64,000 nucleotides of DNA, taken from IMG/VR virus record IMGVR_UViG_3300032236_000679, positions 1 through 64,000 of that record; one strand, 5' to 3'. The stretch comes from a virus. The translations under genes were made by a program, and so were the position numbers. A model generated the notes under the pieces. That model had not been told where the DNA came from. It searched no databases and saw nothing but the letters and a program-made list of their open reading frames with translations. Below are positions 1-6,137 of this stretch, one piece after another; the stretch's first letter is position 1, and each line of letters starts with the position of its first letter.

Positions 1-1
1 A

Positions 2-409
2 GAATATCATGGTTATGATAATTTATTAGAATATTGGTTTAGAGAAACATATCAACATTATGAAGAAATATATCAACAATATGACGTTCCATTTTTTGTC
101 ATCGGAGGAATGACTCCATTACATCCTTGCATCAATGAATTTAATTTTGTAAAACATAAAATTGTCAATTGGTCAAGAGAATACATATTTGATAACTCGC
201 CCGAACATCCTTATAATGCAGGTCAGTTTCATAGATTTGTTGATATGCATTTAGATATATTAAATCAAAAAAGAGTAGAAGAAGAATTCAATATAAGCGA
301 AGCATGGCTAAAGTATTGTGCTATGCATAAACATTTTCCAGATTGGGGACATCCTGATAATGAATGCCATCTAAAATTAGCAGATATAATTATTAATCAA
401 CTGAAATAA
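2..409 (+). CDS. SGNH/GDSL-like hydrolase, C-terminal part (partial)
   Basis: The frame is open from base 2, so the gene begins upstream of the window; the ATG at 110 is internal. The visible 135 residues end with a DWGHPDNECHLKLADII segment. This resembles the block V region of SGNH hydrolases, where an Asp/His pair sits before a conserved 'H...A..I' helix. The catalytic Ser block would lie outside the window. A fuller SGNH-type protein is encoded at 2312-3154. The family label rests on the C-terminal motif only. It is followed after 18 nt by an oxygenase-like gene. Confidence 0.45.
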   Translation, partial: EYHGYDNLLEYWFRETYQHYEEIYQQYDVPFFVIGGMTPLHPCINEFNFVKHKIVNWSREYIFDNSPEHPYNAGQFHRFVDMHLDILNQKRVEEEFNISEAWLKYCAMHKHFPDWGHPDNECHLKLADIIINQLK

Positions 410-412
410 CTT

Positions 413-425
413 GCGTTAAATATTC
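413..425 (+). promoter_or_regulatory. Late-type promoter box directly before ATG 428
   Basis: GTTAAATA at 415-422 matches the T4-late-like TAAATA core found before this phage's structural genes. Only 5 nt separate it from the ATG at 428, and there is no Shine-Dalgarno sequence. If initiation follows T4 geometry, the transcript starts at the ATG. Confidence 0.45.
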
Positions 426-427
426 AC

Positions 428-1033
428 ATGGCATTTCAAACTCTATTTCCAACAATAATATACGATGAAGTATTAGATATAGATAACGCTGCGTTATTGA
501 ATTGTTGTTACGAAGTTAGAAAAGAAGATTCAAAAGGTTTAAAAGGTCCAGGGTTCAGTAGCAAAGGTGTTACCAATAACTCATGGAGAAGCGATTCAAC
601 TGTTAATAGCCGTCCTGAATTTAAATTTTTAGTTGATGCAATTCAAAAAAGAATAGATCTGTATCATTATCACTTGGGATTTAAAGGTAGTCAATCCATA
701 GTTGCAATGTGGATCAATATGAATGGACAATATAGTTACAACACATCACATACACATCCTGCAACTAGTTTAGCAGGTGCATTTTATGTGAAAGTACCAG
801 AAGAAGTTGCAAATATTAATTTTTATACACCATTAGTTGCTTACGCACATACTAATCCAAGATCATTCGTAGATAAACCCAGTGAGAAAAATTCAATAAT
901 TCACAGTGTTGCACCAAAAGAAAAACAGTTAATTTTATTTCCCAGTTGGTTGCAGCATACAGTTGATATGAATCAATTAGATGAAGATAGAATTAGTATT
1001 GCATTTGTATCTCAAATGAATAAAAATAAGTAG
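428..1033 (+). CDS. 2OG-Fe(II) oxygenase-like protein (TIGR02466 type)
   Basis: This 201-residue protein resembles the TIGR02466 family of putative 2-oxoglutarate/Fe(II) oxygenases common in marine T4-like phages. Visible markers are HTHP at residues 108-111 followed by a strand-rich LAGAFYVKVPE segment, then H177 in PSWLQHTV and R188 in DRISIAF. These fit the His...His...Arg pattern of a double-stranded beta-helix active site. The substrate is unknown. It is the first of three oxygenase-like genes in the island (also 1865-2317 and 8463-9155). No Shine-Dalgarno precedes the ATG, but a late-type promoter box does. Confidence 0.7.
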   Translation: MAFQTLFPTIIYDEVLDIDNAALLNCCYEVRKEDSKGLKGPGFSSKGVTNNSWRSDSTVNSRPEFKFLVDAIQKRIDLYHYHLGFKGSQSIVAMWINMNGQYSYNTSHTHPATSLAGAFYVKVPEEVANINFYTPLVAYAHTNPRSFVDKPSEKNSIIHSVAPKEKQLILFPSWLQHTVDMNQLDEDRISIAFVSQMNKNK

Positions 1034-1058
1034 ACATATGTCTAAAAGACTATATAGT
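1031..1058 (+). promoter_or_regulatory. Sigma70-like promoter for first tRNA cluster
   Basis: TAGACA (1031-1036) and TATAGT (1053-1058) are separated by 16 bp and lie 18 bp upstream of tRNA-Val. The geometry matches the other TTGACA-like promoters in the window. Confidence 0.5.
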
Positions 1059-1075
1059 ATTGATAATAAGTTATT

Positions 1076-1150
1076 GGTCCGGTGGCGCAGCGGTAGCGCA
1101 ACGCTTTTACACAGCGAAGGTCATCTGTTCGATCCAGATCCGGACTACCA
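1076..1150 (+). tRNA. tRNA-Val (anticodon TAC)
   Basis: A full cloverleaf can be drawn: acceptor GGTCCGG/CCGGACT with one G-U pair, D arm GCGC/GCGC, anticodon loop TTTACAC, T stem ATCTG/CAGAT, and an encoded CCA at 1148-1150. It reads GUA, an A/U-ending codon favoured by AT-rich phage genes. It is first in a cluster of three tRNAs. Confidence 0.93.
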
Positions 1151-1157
1151 AACTTAT

Positions 1158-1233
<76 letters not shown>

Positions 1234-1241
1234 TATATAAC

Positions 1242-1316
1242 GCCGCTGTAGCCGAATGGTAAGGCAGCACATTAGTAATGTGAAGATTGGGAGTTCGATT
1301 CTCTCCAGCGGCACCA
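1242..1316 (+). tRNA. tRNA-Thr with unusual AGT anticodon
   Basis: Acceptor GCCGCTG pairs with CAGCGGC, the T stem is GGGAG/CTCTC, and CCA is encoded. The anticodon arm is symmetrical (CACA-TTAGTAA-TGTG), which places A34-G35-U36 in the loop. G1:C72, C2:G71 and G35-U36 fit threonine identity. An unmodified-type A34 is rare in bacterial tRNAs outside tRNA-Arg(ACG), so the Thr(AGU) reading is odd but the fold is clear. Confidence 0.88.
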
Positions 1317-1330
1317 TTTACATAGATAGA

Positions 1331-1340
1331 ACTAAATAAA
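1331..1340 (+). promoter_or_regulatory. Late-type promoter box before HNH gene
   Basis: ACTAAATAAA carries the TAAATA core and lies about 20 nt before the ATG at 1360, with an AAGGAG Shine-Dalgarno between them. Confidence 0.4.
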
Positions 1341-1359
1341 AGTAGAAGGAGTTCTACCT

Positions 1360-1761
1360 ATGAAAACTTATAATTGTTTAAATTGCCAGAAAGAATCACA
1401 AGCAACTAATCAAAAAGCAAACAAATATTGCTGTATTCCTTGTCAAAAAGAATATGAATATAAAAAAAATATAGAAGGTTGGTTAGCAGGAAATTCAACA
1501 GGTGGCAACAAGTATGGCACAAAAGTTTGGATTAAAAGATATATTGTTGAAGATCAACAATATAAGTGTAATAGTTGCGGTATCACAGAGCATATGAATA
1601 TGCCAATAGTATTGGAATTAGATCATATAGATGGCGATGCTTATAATAATTCAAGAGATAATTTAAGAGCAATTTGTCCTAATTGCCATAGCCAAAGTTC
1701 AAATTATAAAAATAGAAACAGAGGCAACGGTAAAAGAAAACGAATACAAGTGTATATGTAA
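1360..1761 (+). CDS. HNH homing-type endonuclease
   Basis: This 133-residue protein is a free-standing HNH nuclease. Residues 70-73 (CNSC) and 106-110 (CPNCH) form a zinc knuckle around the catalytic LELDHIDGD segment (D88-H89) and an Asn near 96-101. This is the beta-beta-alpha metal fold that makes single-strand nicks. The N-terminus has two further Cys pairs (CLNC and CCIPC), probably a second zinc ribbon for DNA binding. Such genes are typically selfish, and this one sits between tRNA genes, a common homing site. An AAGGAG ribosome-binding site lies 9 nt before the ATG. Confidence 0.85.
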   Translation: MKTYNCLNCQKESQATNQKANKYCCIPCQKEYEYKKNIEGWLAGNSTGGNKYGTKVWIKRYIVEDQQYKCNSCGITEHMNMPIVLELDHIDGDAYNNSRDNLRAICPNCHSQSSNYKNRNRGNGKRKRIQVYM

Positions 1762-1768
1762 GTTTCAT

Positions 1769-1845
1769 TGCGGGGTGGAGCAGTCTGGTAGCTCGTTTGG
1801 CTCATAACCAAAAGGCCGTTGGTTCAAATCCAACCCCCGCTTCCA
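1769..1845 (+). tRNA. Initiator-like tRNA-Met (anticodon CAT)
   Basis: The body closely resembles bacterial tRNA-fMet, with GCGGGG/CCCCGC in the acceptor, D arm GAGC...GCTC with A11:U24, loop CTCATAA, T loop TTCAAAT and encoded CCA. Bases 1 and 72 are T and T, unpaired as in initiator tRNA (where it is usually C-A). The anticodon stem has only two G-C pairs next to the loop (TTTGG/CCAAA) instead of the usual three. It could initiate or elongate. The 5' end is set by alignment to tRNA-fMet. Confidence 0.85.
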
Positions 1846-1851
1846 ACTGTC

Positions 1852-1859
1852 TATAAATA
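1852..1859 (+). promoter_or_regulatory. Late promoter box TATAAATA directly before ATG 1865
   Basis: This is an exact match to the T4 late -10 consensus. Five nucleotides separate it from the ATG at 1865 and no Shine-Dalgarno is present, so a leaderless transcript is predicted. Confidence 0.55.
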
Positions 1860-1864
1860 TTTTT

Positions 1865-2317
1865 ATGTATATCAAATATCTAGATTATCCACAAGTGCCA
1901 GAAGAACTGCTGATCCCAGTTGAGGAAATTTTAAAGAAACCTGCTGAAGCAAATGCAGTAAAGGATTTTGAATATTTTTGGAATAAAAAAATTAATCCAG
2001 AACTAGAAGAATGGTTGCGAAGCATATTCAAAATGAAATTTTATGCTTACTATCAAGTAATACATCCCAATATACCAATACATACTGATAAGCCTGCTTT
2101 CAAAGGAGATAGAAAGATTGCATTCAATTATCTTTTAGAATTAGGTGGAGATAATGTTATAACCTCAGTATATGATAAAGAACATAAAGTTTTACAAAGT
2201 GAATGTTTGCCACTTAAGACTTGGCATAGTTTACGAGTTGAGATGCTACATGGAGTAAGTGGTATTGCAGACGATAAGTTACGAGTTGCACTTAGCGTTA
2301 CTCCTATATTTTCATAA
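1865..2317 (+). CDS. 2OG-Fe(II) oxygenase-like protein
   Basis: This 150-residue protein carries HTD at residues 73-75, H129 in MLHGVSGI and R140 in KLRVALSV. This is the HxD...H...R arrangement expected for a small double-stranded beta-helix oxygenase. LPLKTWHSLRVEMLHGV resembles the second half of aspartyl/prolyl hydroxylase-like phage proteins. The substrate is not predictable. The gene converges with and overlaps the SGNH gene on the other strand by 6 nt. The start is the ATG just after a TATAAATA box. Confidence 0.6.
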   Translation: MYIKYLDYPQVPEELLIPVEEILKKPAEANAVKDFEYFWNKKINPELEEWLRSIFKMKFYAYYQVIHPNIPIHTDKPAFKGDRKIAFNYLLELGGDNVITSVYDKEHKVLQSECLPLKTWHSLRVEMLHGVSGIADDKLRVALSVTPIFS

Positions 2318-3154
2318 CAGTGCTTCTAATATTACATCTTTCTTTTCATAGAATAATGTTAATGCAAACTGCTTATTGAACTCTTTGCCAGGATGAAGAC
2401 CATCTCTAGCCATTTCAACTGGTTGAGGAAGACTAATTTTTAATCTTCTAAAGATATTAACTTTGTGCTTTAGATGTTCTAATTTAGTATCTATCTTTCC
2501 GGTAAACACATCGTCTCTGTCCCAATAATCCCATATCAATGTAGAATTATTCTTACCAATCATTAAATCGATTATTGCAAGATTTTTTTCTGTCTCATAC
2601 CAAATAGTTTCTTTTTTTGTTAATATAGGATTTTCTTCAAATATCTTAGAATTGTTACTTGGTAAGACCATATCCCATCCTATGCCATCAACTTTAAATT
2701 CTCGTCTATAACATGGCCACAGACCAAAGACTAAATTAGGTTTAAGTATATCTGAGTAATGATAGAAAAGTCTTGTGATTGCATCCAGTCCGCAACCACC
2801 TAATCCAAGATTCCAGTATGGAATGTTTAATCCTGTTTCTTTCTTAATAAGATCTAATAATATGTAAGACCATGTATCTTCTTTTGCAAGACCAGTGCCC
2901 TCAGTCATACTGCATCCTATAAAAACTATTCTTTTATCAGCAGTGCTATCAAAACTGTCGGACCTAAACCCACGTTCATTATATTGATAAGTTATATCAT
3001 CACGTCCATATGGGTTTGGTTGATTTCTTTTGAAGTTTACAACATTATCAGACCCTGACCACTTTGTTGTTGTATTAAACATCAGCTCATAGTTAACTGG
3101 GTTTTCAGGATTTAAAAAGTATCCTGCATTTGAAAATTCTAATTTATTAAACAT
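2312..3154 (-). CDS. SGNH/GDSL-family hydrolase
   Basis: This protein of about 280 residues has the SGNH blocks in order. Block I is FIGCSMTEGTG with the nucleophile S82 (GCS replacing GDS), block II contains a Gly in LGLGGCG, and block V is RDGLHPG with the Asp-x-x-His pair. Such enzymes hydrolyse esters, often acyl groups on polysaccharides or lipids. There is no signal peptide, so it probably acts in the cytoplasm or is a virion component. The ATG at 3154 is preferred over TTG at 3157. A late-type box lies 6 nt upstream. Confidence 0.72.
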   Translation of the reverse strand: MFNKLEFSNAGYFLNPENPVNYELMFNTTTKWSGSDNVVNFKRNQPNPYGRDDITYQYNERGFRSDSFDSTADKRIVFIGCSMTEGTGLAKEDTWSYILLDLIKKETGLNIPYWNLGLGGCGLDAITRLFYHYSDILKPNLVFGLWPCYRREFKVDGIGWDMVLPSNNSKIFEENPILTKKETIWYETEKNLAIIDLMIGKNNSTLIWDYWDRDDVFTGKIDTKLEHLKHKVNIFRRLKISLPQPVEMARDGLHPGKEFNKQFALTLFYEKKDVILEALL

Positions 3155-3160
3155 CAAAAA

Positions 3161-3168
3161 TATTTATT
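3161..3168 (-). promoter_or_regulatory. Late promoter box AATAAATA directly before ATG 3154
   Basis: Read on the minus strand, the box is followed after 6 nt (TTTTTG) by the ATG. No Shine-Dalgarno is visible. This is the third gene in this island with this arrangement. Confidence 0.45.
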
Positions 3169-3181
3169 TGTCAAAAAATCG

Positions 3182-3209
3182 TTGACTTAATTTCTAATAG
3201 ATATATAAT
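3182..3209 (+). promoter_or_regulatory. Sigma70-like promoter for tRNA-Asn
   Basis: TTGACT (3182-3187) and TATAAT (3204-3209) are separated by 16 bp, and tRNA-Asn starts 17 bp further on. Confidence 0.65.
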
Positions 3210-3226
3210 AGCAATATAGAGTTTGT

Positions 3227-3302
3227 TCCCTTGTAGCTCAGTCGGTAGAGTAGGTGACTGTTAATCACTTGGTCGTTGGTTCGAGTCCAACCGGGGGAGC
3301 CA
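3227..3302 (+). tRNA. tRNA-Asn (anticodon GTT)
   Basis: Acceptor TCCCTTG pairs with CGGGGGA using two G-U pairs. The anticodon stem is GGTGA/TCACT with loop CTGTTAA, the T stem is GTTGG/CCAAC, and GCCA ends the gene. U1:A72 with discriminator G is normal for tRNA-Asn. Confidence 0.93.
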
Positions 3303-3319
3303 TTATTTGAAAGGTTCTT

Positions 3320-3949
3320 ATGCATCAAAGTGCTCTTAATCATGCAGGGATGTTTTTTAAAACATATGCATTTAGAGAAAATCTAGAGATAGTTGAAATT
3401 GGCAGTCAAGATGTACAAGGATCTATGCGTAGTGTAAAGCCAGCAACATCACATTATGTTGGGTATGATTTTGTTGAAGGTCCCGGAGTTGATGTTGTTT
3501 TAACCGATAACATTAAATTGCCAATTGAAGATAATTCAGTTGATATTGTAGTCAGTAGTAGTTGCTTCGAACACGCTCCATTGTTTTGGTTAAATTTTCT
3601 TGAGATAATGAGAATTTTAAAACCTACTGGACTGTTTTATATGCAAGCACCCTCTAACGGGGCATTTCACAGATATCCTGTTGATTGTTGGAGATTTTAT
3701 CCAGACTCTGGAACTGCGTTGGCCAATTGGGGTAAAATGAGCGGTTTCCCACATTGTGAAATGTTGGAGTCATTTACCGCAGAGCCAGATGGAGATATAT
3801 GGAAAGATTTTGTGTCGGTGTTCATTAAGGATATTAAGTTTATTAACTTGTATCCTGATAGAATTGTTGATACACATCAATCATATACAAATGGAATGAA
3901 GTTTGGTCAACCAATAATTTCTAATTTAGATTGGTGGGAGAATAAGTAA
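3320..3949 (+). CDS. Class I SAM-dependent methyltransferase
   Basis: This 209-residue protein has the Rossmann methyltransferase core. Motif I is VEIGSQDVQGS, an acidic loop follows in VGYDFVEGPGVDVVL, and motif IV is VDIVVSSSCFEHAPLFW, then LEIMRILKPTGLFYMQAPS, which is the standard 'RvLKPGG.l....P' strand. It is similar to methyltransferases of phage and surface-polysaccharide loci. The substrate is unknown. It lies between tRNA-Asn and tRNA-Gly. Confidence 0.82.
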   Translation: MHQSALNHAGMFFKTYAFRENLEIVEIGSQDVQGSMRSVKPATSHYVGYDFVEGPGVDVVLTDNIKLPIEDNSVDIVVSSSCFEHAPLFWLNFLEIMRILKPTGLFYMQAPSNGAFHRYPVDCWRFYPDSGTALANWGKMSGFPHCEMLESFTAEPDGDIWKDFVSVFIKDIKFINLYPDRIVDTHQSYTNGMKFGQPIISNLDWWENK

Positions 3950-3955
3950 TTTAGC

Positions 3956-4030
3956 GCGGATGTAGCTCAGGGGTAGAGCTTCTGCTTGCCAAGCAGAAGG
4001 TCGTGGGTTCGAATCCCATCGTCCGCTCCA
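3956..4030 (+). tRNA. tRNA-Gly (anticodon GCC)
   Basis: Acceptor GCGGATG pairs with CGTCCGC, the anticodon stem is TCTGC/GCAGA with loop TTGCCAA, the T stem is GTGGG/CCCAT, and TCCA ends the gene. It begins 6 nt after the methyltransferase stop. A reverse-strand ORF across it is a shadow. Confidence 0.94.
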
Positions 4031-4254
4031 AATTTTAGGTATGTGCCACAACCTCTGTGTTGGAATCAGATGGGATATGGTCACCTGTCCCAATTCATGT
4101 TGTGCCTCTTGCGTACAGGAGCTTAATGACCGAGCCTGTGCGTCGCCGTATGAGGGCGCTGTCGCCGGGCAGCAGGTAAGACGGGGTGGGGTAAGAACCA
4201 TGATATAATTACGTTATATTATGAACGTCATCGGCACTTATATTAAATAGTTGC
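4031..4254. ncRNA. GC-rich structured non-coding segment after tRNA-Gly
   Basis: These 224 nt hold no convincing gene. From about 4040 to 4200 the base composition is much richer in G+C than the flanks and several stems can form: CACAAC (4047-4052) with GTTGTG (4099-4104), GGGA/TCCC inside it, ACAGG (4115-4119) with CCTGT (4135-4139), and GGCG/CGCC around 4155-4166. It may be a small RNA co-transcribed with tRNA-Gly, or a remnant of an inserted element. No known RNA family is recognised. The strand is uncertain. Confidence 0.3.
4241..4250 (+). promoter_or_regulatory. Late-type box directly before ATG 4255
   Basis: ATTAAATA ends at 4249, 5 nt before the ATG at 4255. No Shine-Dalgarno is present. 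The placement matches that upstream of 428 and 1865. Confidence 0.4.
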
Positions 4255-4698
4255 ATGTATTATATACTTGTATTATTCAGTTGGACATTTGTGATTTATT
4301 GGATGCATAGATTAGTGCATGTTGTTCCAATTTTGAATAAGATTCATGCAGATCATCACAAGTATGTTGTTAAGAATGAAGTTACTTGGCATTGGTCGAA
4401 TTTGTTCTTGTACAATGACACATGGTTAAGCACTGTTGATCTTTGGATAACTGAAGTAATACCCACAATTATAATGAGTATATTTTTAGGGTGGTGGCTG
4501 TTTATTGCTTACTATCTGTGGGCTGCATTTATACAAGAGCGAATTGAACATAACGAAAAGTTTAATTGGTATCCATTTACAAGCGGACGCTGGCATATGA
4601 TACATCATAAGAATGCCAAATACAATTATGGCATATTCATCCCACTATGGGATATGATTTTTAAGACAGAAAGACCATTAAATGACAGTTCTAAATAA
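4255..4698 (+). CDS. Fatty acid hydroxylase / sterol desaturase-like membrane enzyme
   Basis: This 147-residue protein has the di-iron histidine clusters of the FA_hydroxylase superfamily: HRLVH (18-22), HADHH (31-35), H99 in RIEHN, and HMIHH (114-118), followed by YNYGIFIPLWDMIFKT, the family's 'N.YG...WD..FGT' tail. Hydrophobic segments at about 1-17 and 65-95 suggest an inner-membrane protein. It is shorter than typical family members (about 200-300 residues). It would oxidise a lipid or carotenoid-like substrate; the real substrate is unknown. Its stop overlaps the next gene by 17 nt, so the two are co-translated. Confidence 0.82.
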   Translation: MYYILVLFSWTFVIYWMHRLVHVVPILNKIHADHHKYVVKNEVTWHWSNLFLYNDTWLSTVDLWITEVIPTIIMSIFLGWWLFIAYYLWAAFIQERIEHNEKFNWYPFTSGRWHMIHHKNAKYNYGIFIPLWDMIFKTERPLNDSSK

Positions 4699-5506
4699 TT
4701 GGATCACTCATAATTTACATGATAGATTCAATAATCCAATGGTAGATTTAGAAATTAAATTTACCCCTTATAACTTTACTCCAATGTCTTTTCATCAAGC
4801 AGCAGATTATACTGCTATGAAAATTGCAGAAAAATATACAAATATCTTTGTAAGTTTTAGCGGTGGTTCTGATAGTGACTATGTCTGTCATTGTTTTCAT
4901 CGAAATGATATTAAGTTTACTCCTATAATCATCAAAACAAATTTCAATTCAATTGAAATGGCATATGCTTTACATACTTGTAGGAAATTCAATATTACAC
5001 CAGTAATCATTGATATAACAGATTCAGAATATTTAAAAATATATAAAAATAATATAATTGACGAAATTAGCAGTGTAGGCGTACAAGCAGTATCTGGCAT
5101 TATCGCTTGTCGTTATGCTAAAGAACATGATGGCGTTGTTATTATAGGTGAACATATGATCGATAATGATAACAACAACATATGGCCAGGTGTAAATGAT
5201 TGGGACTTCTATAATGAAGTATTTGTAGGAGAAGATTACAATATTCCATTTTTTAACTATACTGTTGAAATTGCGTATGCAATGATTGAAAGTATCGAAC
5301 AAATTCCTATAGACGAGTGGAAGTGGCAAACTTATGAAATTGACTTTAGGCCCAAAGTGTCGTATGCGTTTCCGCCATTAGTTCTTGGACTAATACATAA
5401 ACTATACAATAGTAGGAAATATAAGCCCAAAACAAACTTTAATATAGGATCAAAAGAAGATTTTCTAAATTTGCTCATACCTTATATTGAAAAAGATAAA
5501 TATTAG
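4682..5506 (+). CDS. PP-loop ATP pyrophosphatase-like protein
   Basis: This 274-residue protein has the PP-loop signature SFSGGSDSD at residues 58-66. That motif binds ATP and adenylates a carboxyl, carbonyl or similar group, as in asparagine synthase, NAD synthase, QueC and TilS. No QueC-type C-terminal zinc Cys motif or synthetase partner domain is visible, so it may be a stand-alone adenylating enzyme. It overlaps the desaturase-like gene by 17 nt. A second, longer PP-loop protein lies at 62153-63280. Confidence 0.75.
   Translation: MTVLNNWITHNLHDRFNNPMVDLEIKFTPYNFTPMSFHQAADYTAMKIAEKYTNIFVSFSGGSDSDYVCHCFHRNDIKFTPIIIKTNFNSIEMAYALHTCRKFNITPVIIDITDSEYLKIYKNNIIDEISSVGVQAVSGIIACRYAKEHDGVVIIGEHMIDNDNNNIWPGVNDWDFYNEVFVGEDYNIPFFNYTVEIAYAMIESIEQIPIDEWKWQTYEIDFRPKVSYAFPPLVLGLIHKLYNSRKYKPKTNFNIGSKEDFLNLLIPYIEKDKY
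5494..5506 (+). promoter_or_regulatory. Possible late-type box before 5522 gene
   Basis: GATAAATA lies at the very end of the PP-loop gene and is followed by an AAAGGA Shine-Dalgarno and the ATG at 5522. The box sits in coding sequence, so the match is weak evidence. Confidence 0.3.
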
Positions 5507-5521
5507 TAAAAGGATAATACA

Positions 5522-5917
5522 ATGTCTTATAGAATTGATCATAAACTAACTAAAACTGAAGATCAGGAATGGGTAATGATGCCAATGGTTGGACCTAATC
5601 CTGTAGCAACATTCGCAGCAGATGCAAGGGATGCACTTATTACGCCTATTGATAATCCTGCATTAATAGCAAAAATTACTGATCCAGCAAGATATGTTAG
5701 AACTAAGAGAGATGAATTTACTTGGGATCGCACTTGGATTGATGATAATACTTTGATCAAATCTTTTTATTTTGATACACTAGAAAAGTTAGAAGGTTAT
5801 TATTTGGATATGCAGGATTTCCAACCAAATCCAACTCATAAAACTCTATCCTATTACAATGTCGAGTGGAAAGCATATGATCCTGATGGCAACGAAATCG
5901 AACTGCCACTTGTTTGA
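5522..5917 (+). CDS. Hypothetical protein, 131 aa
   Basis: No family is recognised. The protein is soluble and acidic, with many Asp and Tyr residues, no signal peptide and no membrane segment. An AAAGGA ribosome-binding site precedes the ATG. It is separated from the PP-loop gene by 15 nt and is followed by a sigma70-like promoter for tRNA-Leu. Placement suggests it is expressed with the desaturase/PP-loop pair. Confidence 0.7.
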   Translation: MSYRIDHKLTKTEDQEWVMMPMVGPNPVATFAADARDALITPIDNPALIAKITDPARYVRTKRDEFTWDRTWIDDNTLIKSFYFDTLEKLEGYYLDMQDFQPNPTHKTLSYYNVEWKAYDPDGNEIELPLV

Positions 5918-5945
5918 TTGACAAATAAAATAATTTATATATACT
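5918..5945 (+). promoter_or_regulatory. Sigma70-like promoter for tRNA-Leu/tRNA-Ser
   Basis: TTGACA (5918-5923) and TATACT (5940-5945) have a 16 bp spacer. The first tRNA begins 9 bp downstream. Confidence 0.75.
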
Positions 5946-5954
5946 ACACATAAT

Positions 5955-6037
5955 GCGTCTGTGGTGAAACGGTAGACACGCTAGTCTTAGGAACTAGTCT
6001 CAAAAGGGTGGGGGTTCAAGTCCCTCCAGACGCACCA
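5955..6037 (+). tRNA. tRNA-Leu (anticodon TAG)
   Basis: Acceptor GCGTCTG pairs with CAGACGC. The anticodon stem is CTAGT/ACTAG with loop CTTAGGA, and a class II long variable arm and encoded ACCA are present. Confidence 0.94.
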
Positions 6038-6040
6038 AAA

Positions 6041-6130
6041 GGAAGAGTGGCCGAGTGGTTGATGGCTCCAGTCTTGAAAACTGGCATACCTGCAAGGGTA
6101 TCGTGGGTTCGAATCCTACCTCTTCCGCCA
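6041..6130 (+). tRNA. tRNA-Ser (anticodon TGA)
   Basis: Acceptor GGAAGAG pairs with CTCTTCC. The anticodon stem is CCAGT/ACTGG with loop CTTGAAA, and there is a long variable arm (ATACCTGCAAGGGTAT) and encoded GCCA. It begins 3 nt after tRNA-Leu. Confidence 0.94.
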
Positions 6131-6137
6131 TTAACAT

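Noticed and set aside
3867-3889. Sigma70-like promoter for tRNA-Gly inside the methyltransferase gene
   Set aside because: TTGATA and TATACA are only 11 bp apart, unlike the 16-bp spacing of the other promoters.
3926-4201. Minus-strand ORF of 91 codons across tRNA-Gly
   Set aside because: Its middle (RWDSNPRPSAWQAEALPLSY) is the well-known antisense translation of a tRNA gene; no ribosome-binding site and no family.
4682-5506. QueC-like 7-deazaguanine synthase (DNA modification)
   Set aside because: Only the PP-loop motif fits; the C-terminal zinc-binding Cys motif of QueC is absent, as in the PP-loop protein at 62153-63280.
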